Counted from the stretch's first letter, positions 32,179-41,152 are shown. The stretch: DNA of 64,000 bases from a bacterium OM1 bin76 (GCA_002238785.1 MPNA01000001.1:62001-126000), one strand, 5' to 3'. Numbers and translations: made by a program. Notes: generated by a model not told the origin, from the sequence alone.

Positions 32179-33816
32179 ATGGCCTACTACCAAGAGTCCT
32201 TCACCGAGCAGGAGCGGGCCGTGCTGAGCCGCTTCTTCACCAATCTCGACGGACCGGTGTTCGCTCTTATCAACCTGCCCGAGGTTGTAAAAGGAGCACT
32301 CTTCGCCCGCTACAGCCGGACCCACAAATCTCTGCGCCGGTTGTTCTTGGACGAATTCGTGACCGATCCCTCGGTCGGGATAGAGGCCATCGCTACCGAG
32401 ATGGACCGCGAAGACCCCCTCATCAAGCTCAAGAGAGCCGAAGACCTGTACCGGCGAGTCTTCTATGAGTACGGTGACGACTCGGTCGCCCAGTTGGGAG
32501 GGGTGCATCTTGCTTGCGAGCAGGCATCAAACCTGTTGACCAAGGTCCTGGAGTGGGGACGCCTGGCGGCGTACCTCGAGCAGTCCACCCGGTACATCAG
32601 CTACGACCAGCGCCTAGGGGGAAGGTATCGCTACTTCGTCCCGGCCGATATCGAGGAATCGTCGCTGCGGGAAGACTACCTGGCGATGATGGAGCGACTG
32701 TTCGACACCTATCGGGAGATGCGCCCGGTGATGATCGACTACTTCACCAAACGCCACCCACGCAAAGAGGGAGATCCAGCCTGGGTGCATCGGGCCGCCA
32801 TCCGGGCGAAGGCATTCGATTCCATCCGTGGGCTGCTCCCCGCCTCCACCATCTCCAACGTGGGAATCTACGCCACCGGCCAGGCATACGAAATGGCCAT
32901 GATCCGGATGCAGTCCCACCCCTTGCGGGAAATCCAGGATTACGGGTCGATGATGCTGGCCGAGCTTCGCAAGGTGATTCCCTCCTTTCTCACCAGAGTT
33001 GACCTCCCCGACCGGGGAGTGTTATGGAGTAACTACCTCGCCGACACCAATGCGCGGCTCGAAGAGATGGCCCACCGCCTCGGGATCCGGCCGGCCCCAG
33101 CTCCCGAGGTGGCCCTCACCGATTGGGACCCTGACGCCGAACGGAAACTTGCCGCCGCAGCTCTCTACGGGGTATCGGAGCTCCCGGATGCCCAGCTGCG
33201 AGAGGCCGTGGACCAGATGCCATCCGAACAGGTCACCGAGTTGATCGCTTCTTTGGTTGGAGAACGTGGCAACCGGCGGCACAAGCCGGGAAGGGCCATG
33301 GAGCGCAGCTACTACCGCTTCGACGTACTGTGCGATTTCGGAGCCTTTCGGGATCTGCAGCGCCATCGGATGATGACCATCGAATGGCAACCGCTCACCA
33401 CCCGGCTTGGCCACGAAAGACCGGAGGAACTCTCCGACGCCGGCTTGGACGGCCTCTGGGACCGCACCCTGCAGGAAGCCGCACAGTTCTACGAACAAGT
33501 ACGGGCGTCAATGGGTCGCCAAGTCGCCCAATACACAGCGCCTTTCGCCTATCGCATCAGGTTCATGATGGAGATGAACGCCCGCCAGGCGTTGCACCTG
33601 ATCGAGCTGCGCACGCAGCCCGCCGGCCATCCCAACTACCGGCGTGTCTGTGTCGAGATGCACCGCCAGATCGCCGAGGTGGCCGGTCACACCCGCATCG
33701 CCGACGCTTTCAAGTATCTCAACACCGAGGGTGTTGACCTAGAAAGGCTGGAAGATGGGCGCCGAGTAGAAAGAAGTCTTTTGGGACAAACGCGGCCCTT
33801 GCCGCTGGAGTTTTGA
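32179..33816 (+). CDS. Tandem ThyX-like protein (two thymidylate-synthase-X folds)
   Basis: 545 residues, about twice the size of ThyX (FAD-dependent thymidylate synthase). First half: YGDDSVAQLGGVHLACEQAS, then WGR-LAAYLEQ-S136-TRY, and SIRGLLPASTISNVGIYATGQAYEMAMIRM. Second half: YYRFDVLCDFGAFRDLQ then RHR (395-397)-MMTIEWQ-P405-LTTR, and NARQALHLIELRTQPAGHPNYRR. ThyX needs RHR-x7-S: half one keeps the Ser and the last Arg, half two keeps RHR but has Pro for Ser. It may be a pseudo-dimer, or a relative with another function. No Shine-Dalgarno before the ATG; TATCAT lies 12 bases upstream, so the mRNA may be leaderless. Confidence 0.75.
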   Translation: MAYYQESFTEQERAVLSRFFTNLDGPVFALINLPEVVKGALFARYSRTHKSLRRLFLDEFVTDPSVGIEAIATEMDREDPLIKLKRAEDLYRRVFYEYGDDSVAQLGGVHLACEQASNLLTKVLEWGRLAAYLEQSTRYISYDQRLGGRYRYFVPADIEESSLREDYLAMMERLFDTYREMRPVMIDYFTKRHPRKEGDPAWVHRAAIRAKAFDSIRGLLPASTISNVGIYATGQAYEMAMIRMQSHPLREIQDYGSMMLAELRKVIPSFLTRVDLPDRGVLWSNYLADTNARLEEMAHRLGIRPAPAPEVALTDWDPDAERKLAAAALYGVSELPDAQLREAVDQMPSEQVTELIASLVGERGNRRHKPGRAMERSYYRFDVLCDFGAFRDLQRHRMMTIEWQPLTTRLGHERPEELSDAGLDGLWDRTLQEAAQFYEQVRASMGRQVAQYTAPFAYRIRFMMEMNARQALHLIELRTQPAGHPNYRRVCVEMHRQIAEVAGHTRIADAFKYLNTEGVDLERLEDGRRVERSLLGQTRPLPLEF

Positions 33817-33943
33817 CCTCTAACCGTCCAGCGGTTTGCGCAACATGGGGTAGCCATCAACATTTCTCGATGGGAACTGACGAGCGTCAGCACAGAAGAT
33901 CAGTAGCCTCTTTTCAACTGAGCTGCATCCGGGAAAGGCCCGT

Positions 33944-35362
33944 ATGGACACCCTCAAAACAATCACGGTCCGCGACTACCGTTGCTTCGCAGGTTCGCAG
34001 ACCGCCCGCTTGGCGCCATTGACGCTGCTCGTTGGCGACAACAGCACGGGCAAAACCTCACTGATGGCGATGCTCCGCGCCATGTTGGATATCGTCAACG
34101 CTAACCGAGTCCCGGACTTCAAGAAACCTCCCTATGATCTAGGGAGCTTCACAGAGATCGTGCATCGCAGCGGCGCTCGGCGTGACCCCCCTGATCGGTT
34201 CAGCGCTGTCTTGGAGGTGACATCTCAGACAAGGGCCACAAAGGCAGCCACAGTGGCGACACACGTTGACTTCGCCGATTATCTGTCGGCGCCGGTTCCC
34301 ATACGCCGACGGATATCGCAGGGTAAGTACTGGGTTGAGCAACGGTTCAACGAAAGTGATGGAACCCACATCACATATGGCAGTCCACGTGGAGCTTGGG
34401 CGGATGCCCGAGACCGTCACCTTCCTCACTTCCCCGGACGCTATAGCAACGAAATACCTACTTTAGATTTTCCGCTGTGGGTTCTCAGACGCGTACTCGA
34501 CGCCGAACAAGAGGAGAAGTCGTCAATAGCGGAGCGTTTCAGACCGCTCGAAGGTTCCCCACCCATCTCACCAGAGGATGTGGATCAGATCAGGAAGAAC
34601 CTGGCACATGCTCGCACCAAGCCTCGCTTGGGAAGCGCTCACGCGGGAATCAGAGGGTTGTTTGCAAGCGCGCCGGTACGGTCACAGCCCAAGCGGACGT
34701 ATGATCCTGCCCTGGGGACGCCAGATCCTGAGGGTGACTATGTGCCGATGTATCTGGCACAGTTGGCACTACGCGAACCGCAAGAGTGGGGTGCACTCAA
34801 GAGTCGGATTCAGGAGTTCGGTAGCCAGGCCGGTCTCTTCAATGAGATCGAAGTAAAGCGGTTCGGCGAAGTCGAGAGCGCGCCGTTCCAGATCCGGCTT
34901 CGAAAGGCTGGAAAACAGCGTAAGGGCCCCATGCGAAACCTGGTTGACTGGGGCTACGGGGTGAGTCAGGTGCTTCCGCTCATCACCGAACTTCTGCGCC
35001 AGGACGCGCCGCAACTGATGCTGCTGCAACAACCTGAGGTGCATCTGCATCCAAGCGCTGCGGCCGCACTCGGGAGCCTTCTTTCCCAAACCGTGGGCTA
35101 CTCCACACGTGGGCGGAAAACCCGTCAGCAGATCGTCTTGGAGACCCACAGTGACTTCATCATTGACCGGGTAAGGATGGCTGTCCGGGACAATTCCGCG
35201 GGTCTGCGACCAGAGGATGTATCCATCCTGTACTTCAAGCGGAATGAGCAAGCAGTCCAAATCCACTCCATCAGCGTGGACCGTCTCGGAAACATTGATA
35301 GCGCACCTGCCGGGTATCGCAAGTTCTTTATGGAGGAGTTGCGACGTTCTATGTCTGCGTAA
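33944..35362 (+). CDS. AAA/OLD-like ATPase (AAA_15/21 type), possible defence ATPase
   Basis: 472 residues, SMC/ABC-like ATPase. Walker A GDNSTGKT (31-38) after the N-terminal LKTITVRDYRCFAG strand; ABC-type signature region VDWGYGVSQVLPLI (334-347); Walker B LMLLQQPEVHLHP (358-370) with catalytic Glu365; switch His in LETHSDFIID (399-408). A middle insert (residues 60-310) has no known domain, and no TOPRIM domain is seen at the C-terminus. Closest in plan to DUF3696/AAA_21 proteins. The PIN gene starts 3 bases after the stop. The pair is AT-richer than its neighbours by eye, which suggests transfer. Confidence 0.85.
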   Translation: MDTLKTITVRDYRCFAGSQTARLAPLTLLVGDNSTGKTSLMAMLRAMLDIVNANRVPDFKKPPYDLGSFTEIVHRSGARRDPPDRFSAVLEVTSQTRATKAATVATHVDFADYLSAPVPIRRRISQGKYWVEQRFNESDGTHITYGSPRGAWADARDRHLPHFPGRYSNEIPTLDFPLWVLRRVLDAEQEEKSSIAERFRPLEGSPPISPEDVDQIRKNLAHARTKPRLGSAHAGIRGLFASAPVRSQPKRTYDPALGTPDPEGDYVPMYLAQLALREPQEWGALKSRIQEFGSQAGLFNEIEVKRFGEVESAPFQIRLRKAGKQRKGPMRNLVDWGYGVSQVLPLITELLRQDAPQLMLLQQPEVHLHPSAAAALGSLLSQTVGYSTRGRKTRQQIVLETHSDFIIDRVRMAVRDNSAGLRPEDVSILYFKRNEQAVQIHSISVDRLGNIDSAPAGYRKFFMEELRRSMSA

Positions 35363-35365
35363 GTC

Positions 35366-35830
35366 ATGTGCGCCATCATTGACGCGCACGTTATCAAGGA
35401 ACTATTGAAAGGTGTGGGTACTGCCGGTAGTTTCTTCTTGAGTCAGGTTGAGGATGGGAAGATCAAAATCGCCTTCGGTGGCCAGAAACTCCGAGAGGAG
35501 TATTGGGATTCCGGTAACAACGTGCGCATGTGGCTTGTAGGAGCTATTAACGCTGGTCTTGTCCAGATCCAGGATGACGACAGGGTTAACAGACAAGCAA
35601 AGCAGCTAGTCAAAGATCCGCGCATTCGATCTGATGACTGGCATATTCTTGCGTTGGCACAGATCAGCGGTGCCAGACTGCTTTACTCCTATGACGGAGA
35701 CCTACGAGATGACTTCAAGGATAAGACATTGATCAACAAGCCCAGCGGCAAGCTTTACGCGGGTTCCAAGAGAGAAGCGCTCGCAAAGAAACACAGACAT
35801 CTCTTGCGCCTAAGGCTCTGCCGTATTTGA
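35366..35830 (+). CDS. PIN-like nuclease coupled to the AAA ATPase
   Basis: 154 residues. Acidic residues match a PIN fold: D6 in CAIIDAHVI, E44/E45 in KLREEYWD, D91 in SDDWHILALAQ, and D110/D112 in YSYDGDLRDDF. A basic C-terminal tail (GSKREALAKKHRHLLRLRL) could bind nucleic acid. Unlike VapC there is no adjacent RHH antitoxin; the partner is the ATPase 3 bases upstream. Base composition near 50% GC by eye, well below the flanking genes. I infer an effector RNase or DNase controlled by the ATPase. Confidence 0.72.
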   Translation: MCAIIDAHVIKELLKGVGTAGSFFLSQVEDGKIKIAFGGQKLREEYWDSGNNVRMWLVGAINAGLVQIQDDDRVNRQAKQLVKDPRIRSDDWHILALAQISGARLLYSYDGDLRDDFKDKTLINKPSGKLYAGSKREALAKKHRHLLRLRLCRI

Positions 35831-36052
35831 CTAATCCCCACCACTCAACGGGATGCGCAGAACCAAGTGACCCTCATCCACAGACCACTCGGCGGCACCC
35901 ACCAGCGAGTAGTCCAAGAAGTCCTCCTCTGCTTGCTGCAGGAATCGGCGCCGCTCCTCGCCGGCCACCGGAGGGAGTGAGCGGTTCCGAACCGCCTCCG
36001 CCCTGGCCCGATAGCGGGCGATCATCGCATCAACATCAAGTCGGTCGGCCAT
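35831..36052 (-). CDS. Small conserved-looking protein of unknown function
   Basis: 73 residues: MADRLDVDAMIARYRARAEAV, then an Arg/Glu-rich helix (EERRRFLQQAEEDFLDYSLVG) and a final beta hairpin (EWSVDEGHLVLRIPL). The alternating helix/strand pattern suggests a real folded protein. Its stop is adjacent to the end of the PIN gene on the other strand. Start chosen at MADR; the frame extends upstream to 36139 with a hydrophobic stretch (SLPVAAGVILVVMA) that might be a leader. Confidence 0.5.
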   Translation of the reverse strand: MADRLDVDAMIARYRARAEAVRNRSLPPVAGEERRRFLQQAEEDFLDYSLVGAAEWSVDEGHLVLRIPLSGGD

Positions 36053-36204
36053 AACCACCAAGATTACCCCGGCCGCAACCGGCAGGGACCGGCCCACGCT
36101 TTCGCTCAATTGGTGGGCGAAACCGGGAGACCCTTCCACGGGATTCTCACGGCTGGGAAGAGAGCGCCAAACGAGCCGAATCCAGTTCGGCTAAACAAAA
36201 ACCA

Positions 36205-36235
36205 GTGGTTGCAAACCACAACCAATTCCTAGAAT
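36205..36235 (+). promoter_or_regulatory. Possible promoter/operator of the DoxX-like gene
   Basis: GTGGTT-GCA-AACCAC (36205-36219) is a perfect 6-bp inverted repeat. It overlaps a -35-like TTGCAA (36209-36214), 15 bases from TAGAAT (36230-36235). An operator overlapping a promoter is plausible; the 15-base spacing is short. Confidence 0.3.
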
Positions 36236-36297
36236 TCGAGGGCATAACCCACGGGGACTTTCAGTTCCCCATGATTCCAAGTGAATGGAGGTAACTC

Positions 36298-36801
36298 ATG
36301 ACTTCCACCGCACCACGGCCAACAGCCGACAAGTTCCTCTGGGCGGCGCTCCGCATCATGATGGGGTGGATCTTTCTCTGGCCCTTCCTGGACAAGTTGT
36401 TCGGATTGGGTTTCGCAACCGAAGCGGGAAGCGGTTGGGTGGACGGCGGCAGCCCAACCACCGGCTTCCTCGAGTTCGCTACTCGGGGTCCCTTCGCGGA
36501 GTCGTTCCAGTCCATGACCGGAGCCTTTGCCGACTGGCTGTTCATGATCGGCCTGCTGGGGATAGGTCTGGCCCTGCTCCTCGGGATCGGGGTCCGGATT
36601 GCCTCGGTCTCAGGTGCTTTGATGCTGGTCCTAATGTGGTTGGCAGCCCTCTGGCCCGAGCACAACCCGTTCCTGGACGATCACCTGATCTACGCCTTCG
36701 TCCTCATCGGAACCTACGTAACCGACTCCGGACGGTATCTGGGACTCGGCAAGCAGTGGTCGCAACTGTCCATGGTCAGCAAATACCGGTTCCTCGTGTA
36801 G
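36298..36801 (+). CDS. DoxX-family membrane protein
   Basis: 167 residues, four hydrophobic segments. The first helix AALRIMMGWIFLWPFLDKLF, the loop with GGSPTTGFLEFATRGPFAE, and the last helix DHLIYAFVLIGTYVTDSGRYLGL are typical of DoxX-like proteins, which are linked to thiosulfate:quinone oxidoreductase and to redox stress. Good Shine-Dalgarno (GGAGG) 6 bases before the ATG. Single-gene unit bounded by the terminator at 36861-36893. Confidence 0.78.
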   Translation: MTSTAPRPTADKFLWAALRIMMGWIFLWPFLDKLFGLGFATEAGSGWVDGGSPTTGFLEFATRGPFAESFQSMTGAFADWLFMIGLLGIGLALLLGIGVRIASVSGALMLVLMWLAALWPEHNPFLDDHLIYAFVLIGTYVTDSGRYLGLGKQWSQLSMVSKYRFLV

Positions 36802-36860
36802 CGAAGACCCTCCTCCTAACACCTTTGCCCACACCCGACCGGACACCTGACGCTTATCTC

Positions 36861-36893
36861 GGAGGTCCGTCAGTCACTACCTGACGGACCTCC
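36861..36893 (+). terminator. Strong stem-loop after the DoxX-like gene
   Basis: GGAGGTCCGTCAG and CTGACGGACCTCC form a perfect 13-bp stem with a 7-nt loop, 60 bases past the DoxX-like stop. No U-tract follows, as is usual for many actinobacterial terminators. Confidence 0.75.
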
Positions 36894-36953
36894 GCAATCA
36901 AAGACCAGGGAGTCAGAACTCGTAATAGCCTTCGAAGGCAAGATGGGCTGTGC

Positions 36954-36982
36954 ATGCAAAATAGCAGCTCTTACTGTACAAT
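36954..36982 (+). promoter_or_regulatory. Promoter of the toxin-antitoxin pair, probably leaderless
   Basis: TACAAT (36977-36982) is a good -10 box; the antitoxin ATG starts 8 bases after it, about where transcription should begin, so the mRNA may have no leader. The -35 (ATGCAA, 36954-36959) is poor, which fits control by the DNA-binding antitoxin. Confidence 0.4.
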
Positions 36983-36989
36983 CCATGCA

Positions 36990-37226
36990 ATGCCTACATC
37001 CATCACTATCCGAGACGTTCCCGACGAGACTCGCGATGAACTGGCGGCCCGTGCGGCTCGAAGCGGGCGATCGCTGCAACAGTACCTGCGGCGGGTGTTG
37101 ATCGCCATGGCGGACAAACCCGATATCAAGACCTGGCTGGCTCGTGTCGAACAGCGTGTTCAGGCCAGCCAAACGAGGTTATCCGCAGAGGACATTCTGG
37201 CTTACCGAGACGAAGACCGCAGGTGA
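36990..37226 (+). CDS. FitA/VapB-type ribbon-helix-helix antitoxin
   Basis: 78 residues. The N-terminal TSITIRDVPDETRDELAARAARSGRSLQQYL is an Arc-type ribbon-helix-helix DNA-binding domain as in FitA antitoxins; the C-terminal part (about 45-78) would wrap the toxin. Followed by the PIN toxin with a 4-base stop/start overlap (GTGA). It should bind its own promoter and neutralise the toxin. ATG at 36990 preferred over 36954 because the RHH domain starts there. Confidence 0.88.
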   Translation: MPTSITIRDVPDETRDELAARAARSGRSLQQYLRRVLIAMADKPDIKTWLARVEQRVQASQTRLSAEDILAYRDEDRR

Positions 37227-37621
37227 GCATCGTTGTCGATGCCTCGACGGTGGTCGCCGCACTGATCGACGCAGGCATTAACGGAACCTGGGCGATGGAA
37301 CGGGTAAGGAAACACCCCCTCGCCGCACCGCACATGATGCCGGCGGAAGCGGCAAACATTGTGCGCCGGGCTCATTTGGCTAACAAGTTGACCGGTGAAG
37401 TGGCCGCGTTGGCGTATCGCGACCTTCTGAACCTCCCCATGGATCTCTATCCATTCGGCCCTTTCGCCAAACGCATCTGGGAATTGCGGGAAACCGTCAC
37501 TGCATACGACGCGTGGTATGTCGCATTGGCGGAAGCCCTCGGGGCACCTCTGGCAACGCTGGACCAACGCCTCGCCAACGCCCCGGGACCCGTCTGCCGC
37601 TTCAGCACGCCGCCCACCTGA
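37223..37621 (+). CDS. vapC: VapC-family PIN toxin
   Basis: 132 residues, GTG start overlapping the antitoxin stop. PIN acidic residues: D6 (VVDAST), E42 (PAEAANIV), D96 (AYDAWYVALAEAL) and D114 (ATLDQRLA), all at the standard VapC spacing. Predicted Mg-dependent RNase, typically cutting tRNA or rRNA; target unknown. It is convergent with dnaE. Confidence 0.92.
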   Translation: MSIVVDASTVVAALIDAGINGTWAMERVRKHPLAAPHMMPAEAANIVRRAHLANKLTGEVAALAYRDLLNLPMDLYPFGPFAKRIWELRETVTAYDAWYVALAEALGAPLATLDQRLANAPGPVCRFSTPPT

Positions 37622-37648
37622 CGGGCACTGTAACTGATCCCGATCAGA

Positions 37649-40600
37649 TCAAGCCACCACCGAATCGGCGCCCAACAGTTCTTCGAGTTCGGCGATCATC
37701 CCTGGATCTCCGCTCACTTTGGGTTTGGAGGTGTATACGTGGGTGCCGCTCTCCTTGATGTAGAATACCACCCGCTTGGCGCCCGGGTGGCGCCGCAATA
37801 CGTCGCGCAGCCGGTGAGCATTGTCCCGCTCGTCCATGAATCTCATGCTCAAGTTGATATCCACAGAGGGTGGCGCCTTCTTCAGTGACTCCATGCGGGT
37901 GCAGATCAGTTGCACTCCATCCTCCCGCCGGTCGACCCGTCCCCCGACCGCCACTATCTGGTCCACTGCCAGGATGTCCTCATGCCGCTCCACCATCTTG
38001 GGGAAGACCACCACTTCCACCTCGCCGTCCAGGTCCTCGATGGTGAGCACCATCATCCGGTCACCCTTGCGAGTCCACCTGACCACCAGGGATGCGATCA
38101 GCCCGGCGATCTTTACCTTGTCCCCGTCCGCACGGCTCTCCAAGCCGGTGGTGGTCACATCAGCGGCCGCTCGAAGATCACGGGCCCTGTCAGCCAGGGG
38201 ATGATCGGAGAGGTACAGTCCCAGCATCTCCTTTTCGAATCCCAGGCGCACCGACTTTCCCCACTGCCGGTCGGGAATCTCGGGAAGGGTGAGATCAGGC
38301 ATTCCCCCGCCGCCGAACAGTGAGAACTGGCCGGCCTGTTCCCTGCGGCGGCGGTCCACAACCGAGTCGACAATCAGGGGAAGCACCTCCGTGAGGCCCC
38401 GGCGGGTGTGTCCCAGGCTGTCGAATCCCCCCGCCTTGACAAGCGATTCCAAGGTGTTGCGTCGCAAGGCATCCACCGCCACCTTGTCACAGAAGTCGAC
38501 GAAGCTCTGAAAGGACCCCTCTTCCCGGCGGGCCTCGATGATCTTCTCCGCCACCGACTCCCCCAGGTTGCGAATCGCGGAGAGACCCACCCGGATGCTG
38601 CCGGCGCTGACCGTGTAGTCCATCCCGGACTCGTTCACATCGGGAACCCTGACCGACAGTCCCATGTGCCGGCACTCCTTCAGATACATGGAGGTGCGGT
38701 CCCGGTTGGCCTTGGAAGAGGTCAGCAGGGCCGCCATGTACTCGGCGGGGTGGTGTGCCTTCAGATAGGCGGTCTGATAGGCGATCAGCCCGTAGCAGGC
38801 GGAGTGCGACTTGTTGAACCCGTACCCGGCGAAATGGCTGATCAGTTCGAACAGTTCCCGGCCGGTGGCCCGATCGTGTCCCTGCGCGGTGCAACCTCCG
38901 ACGAACTTCTGCTCCTCGGCGTCCATCACGGCCTTGATCTTCTTGCCCATCGCTTTCCGCAGATTGTCTGCTTCCTCCATGGTGTAACCGGCCATGGTGC
39001 GGGCGACTTCCATCACCTGTTCCTGGTAGACCAGGATCTGGTAGGTGGGGTCCAGTACTTCTTTCAGCATGGGATGGAGCGGCTCCACCCGAGCCCGCCC
39101 GGTCTTGCGGTCGGCGTAGAGGTTGTGCATGTTGGCGCCCATCGGACCAGGTCGGTACAGCGCCACCAGCGCCACCACGTCGTCGAAGCGATCGGGGCGC
39201 AACCTCTGGATGAGGGTTCGCATCTGCTCGCCCTCCAACTGGAACACCCCGATGGTCTCCGCAGCCTGCAATAACCGGAAGGTCTTGGGATCGTCAAGGG
39301 GAACATTGTCGATGTCGGGGCGCGGCATCCCCGACTTCTCCACTATGTCCAGAGTCCTTTCGATGGTGGAGAGGTTTCTCAAACCCAGAAAGTCCATCTT
39401 CAGCAGGCCGAGTTCTTCCACCGCCCCCATCTCGTACTGGGTGACCACCTCCGCTTCCCGGCCCTTTTGCTGAACCGGGACCAACTCGGTCATCGGGACC
39501 GGGGAGATCACCACCCCCGCAGCGTGGATGGAGTCCTGGCGGCGGAGACCCTCCAAACCCCGGGCGGCGTCAATTACCTTGCGGGCGTCGGCGTCAGTGT
39601 TGTAGGCTTCTCGCAACCCGGCCGCATTGGCGTACCAGTCCCTCGCGATCCCGTCGCTGTCGGCCGCAGGCGGATTCAGGCACTGCATCAACGATGCCTC
39701 CTTGCCGAGAATGGCCGGGGGCATCTGCTTTGCCAACTGGTCACCAACCCGGTATTCATACCCGTACACTCGGGCGGCGTCGCGGATCGCCTGCTTCCCC
39801 TTGATGGTGGCGAAAGTCACGATCTGCGCCACATGATCGGAGCCGTACCGCTCCCTAACGTAATCGATGATCTCCGACCTGAACCTCTCGTCGAAGTCCA
39901 TGTCGATGTCGGGCATCGCCGCCCGGCCGGGGTTCAGGAAGCGCTCGAAGATGAGCCCGTACTCCAGCGGATCGATGTGAGTGATCTCCAGGCAGTAGGA
40001 GACCATGGAGCCCGCCGCCGAGCCTCGTCCCGGGCCGGTGCGTATCCCCCGCTCCCGGGCCTCTCGTATCAAATCCCAGATGATCAGGAAGTAGGTCTGA
40101 AAACCCATGTCCCCGATGACGCGCAGTTCGTAGCGGATTCTCTCGGAGACAGGCGCGGGGATCTGTCCGCCGTACCTCTGGCGCGCACCCTCCAGCACCA
40201 GGTGCTCCAGATAGGAACTGTGGGTGTGGCCGGCGGGGGTCGGAAAGTCGGGGAGGAGCGTCTTTCCCATCTCCAGGCGAACATCTGCCCGCTCAGCGAT
40301 CAGGAGGGTGTTGTCACACGCGCCGGGATACTGGTCGGACGGGAACAGTCGTCGCATGGCCGAGGCCGATTTGATGTAAAAGTCCTGCGAACCGAACCGC
40401 AACCGGTCTTCGTCTTCAACGTTGGATCCTGTGTTGACACACAGCAGCACGTCGTGGGTCTCCGCCTCGTCAGGCCGGGTGTAGTGCGAGTCGTTGGTGG
40501 CCAGCAGCGGGGCTCCCACCCTTTTGGCCACCTTCACCAACTCCGGCAGCAGCCTTTGCTGCTCTGCCAGTCCGTGATCCATCAGTTCGATGAAGAAATT

Positions 40601-41152
40601 CTCCCGGCCGAAGATGTCCTGGTACTCAGAGGCAGCCGAGGCCGCCCCGTCCGGATCGAACACACCCCCACTTCCGCCCTCCTCGCCCACCAGACCGGAC
40701 ACCAGGTGGGAAGCAATCTCGCCGCTCATGCATCCCGAGGTGGCGATGATCCCCTCGGCATGCTCCGCCAGCAATTCCCGATCGGCCCGGGGTTTGTACC
40801 AATAGCCGTCGAGGAACGCCCTGCTGCTGATCTTGATCAGATTGTGGTACCCGATGTCGTTGTACGCCATAAGGGTCATGTGATGGCGGACGTTCCGCTC
40901 CCCGGTGGGGCGGTCGAAACGGGATCCGGGCGTCAGGTAGGCCTCCATCCCCAGGATGGGCTTGATCCCGGCCCTTCTCGCTGCCTGGTAGAACTCCACC
41001 GCCCCATACAGGACGCCGTGGTCGGTCATGGCAACCGCCGGCTGCCGGTCGGCGCTCACCGCCGCCATGATCTCGGCCACCCGAGAGGCCCCGTCCAGCA
41101 TGGAGTACTCGGTGTGCAGGTGGAGATGGGCGAAACCACTACGGCTTGCCAT
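37649..41152 (-). CDS. dnaE: DNA polymerase III alpha subunit DnaE
   Basis: Replicative polymerase, 1167 residues, normal size, no intein. PHP domain HLHLHTEYSMLDGA near the N-terminus; catalytic Asp triad region PDIDMDFDERF at about residue 411-421; palm/fingers and HhH region; C-terminal OB fold VKIAGLIASLVVRWTRKGDRM. The ATG at 41152 overlaps the rhomboid stop (TGATG); the open frame upstream is a low-complexity shadow of the rhomboid gene. Confidence 0.97.
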   Translation of the reverse strand: MASRSGFAHLHLHTEYSMLDGASRVAEIMAAVSADRQPAVAMTDHGVLYGAVEFYQAARRAGIKPILGMEAYLTPGSRFDRPTGERNVRHHMTLMAYNDIGYHNLIKISSRAFLDGYWYKPRADRELLAEHAEGIIATSGCMSGEIASHLVSGLVGEEGGSGGVFDPDGAASAASEYQDIFGRENFFIELMDHGLAEQQRLLPELVKVAKRVGAPLLATNDSHYTRPDEAETHDVLLCVNTGSNVEDEDRLRFGSQDFYIKSASAMRRLFPSDQYPGACDNTLLIAERADVRLEMGKTLLPDFPTPAGHTHSSYLEHLVLEGARQRYGGQIPAPVSERIRYELRVIGDMGFQTYFLIIWDLIREARERGIRTGPGRGSAAGSMVSYCLEITHIDPLEYGLIFERFLNPGRAAMPDIDMDFDERFRSEIIDYVRERYGSDHVAQIVTFATIKGKQAIRDAARVYGYEYRVGDQLAKQMPPAILGKEASLMQCLNPPAADSDGIARDWYANAAGLREAYNTDADARKVIDAARGLEGLRRQDSIHAAGVVISPVPMTELVPVQQKGREAEVVTQYEMGAVEELGLLKMDFLGLRNLSTIERTLDIVEKSGMPRPDIDNVPLDDPKTFRLLQAAETIGVFQLEGEQMRTLIQRLRPDRFDDVVALVALYRPGPMGANMHNLYADRKTGRARVEPLHPMLKEVLDPTYQILVYQEQVMEVARTMAGYTMEEADNLRKAMGKKIKAVMDAEEQKFVGGCTAQGHDRATGRELFELISHFAGYGFNKSHSACYGLIAYQTAYLKAHHPAEYMAALLTSSKANRDRTSMYLKECRHMGLSVRVPDVNESGMDYTVSAGSIRVGLSAIRNLGESVAEKIIEARREEGSFQSFVDFCDKVAVDALRRNTLESLVKAGGFDSLGHTRRGLTEVLPLIVDSVVDRRRREQAGQFSLFGGGGMPDLTLPEIPDRQWGKSVRLGFEKEMLGLYLSDHPLADRARDLRAAADVTTTGLESRADGDKVKIAGLIASLVVRWTRKGDRMMVLTIEDLDGEVEVVVFPKMVERHEDILAVDQIVAVGGRVDRREDGVQLICTRMESLKKAPPSVDINLSMRFMDERDNAHRLRDVLRRHPGAKRVVFYIKESGTHVYTSKPKVSGDPGMIAELEELLGADSVVA

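Noticed and set aside
37622-37648. Terminator between vapC and dnaE (TGATCCCGATCA)
   Set aside because: Only a 4-bp stem with a 4-base loop and no T-run; too weak to call.
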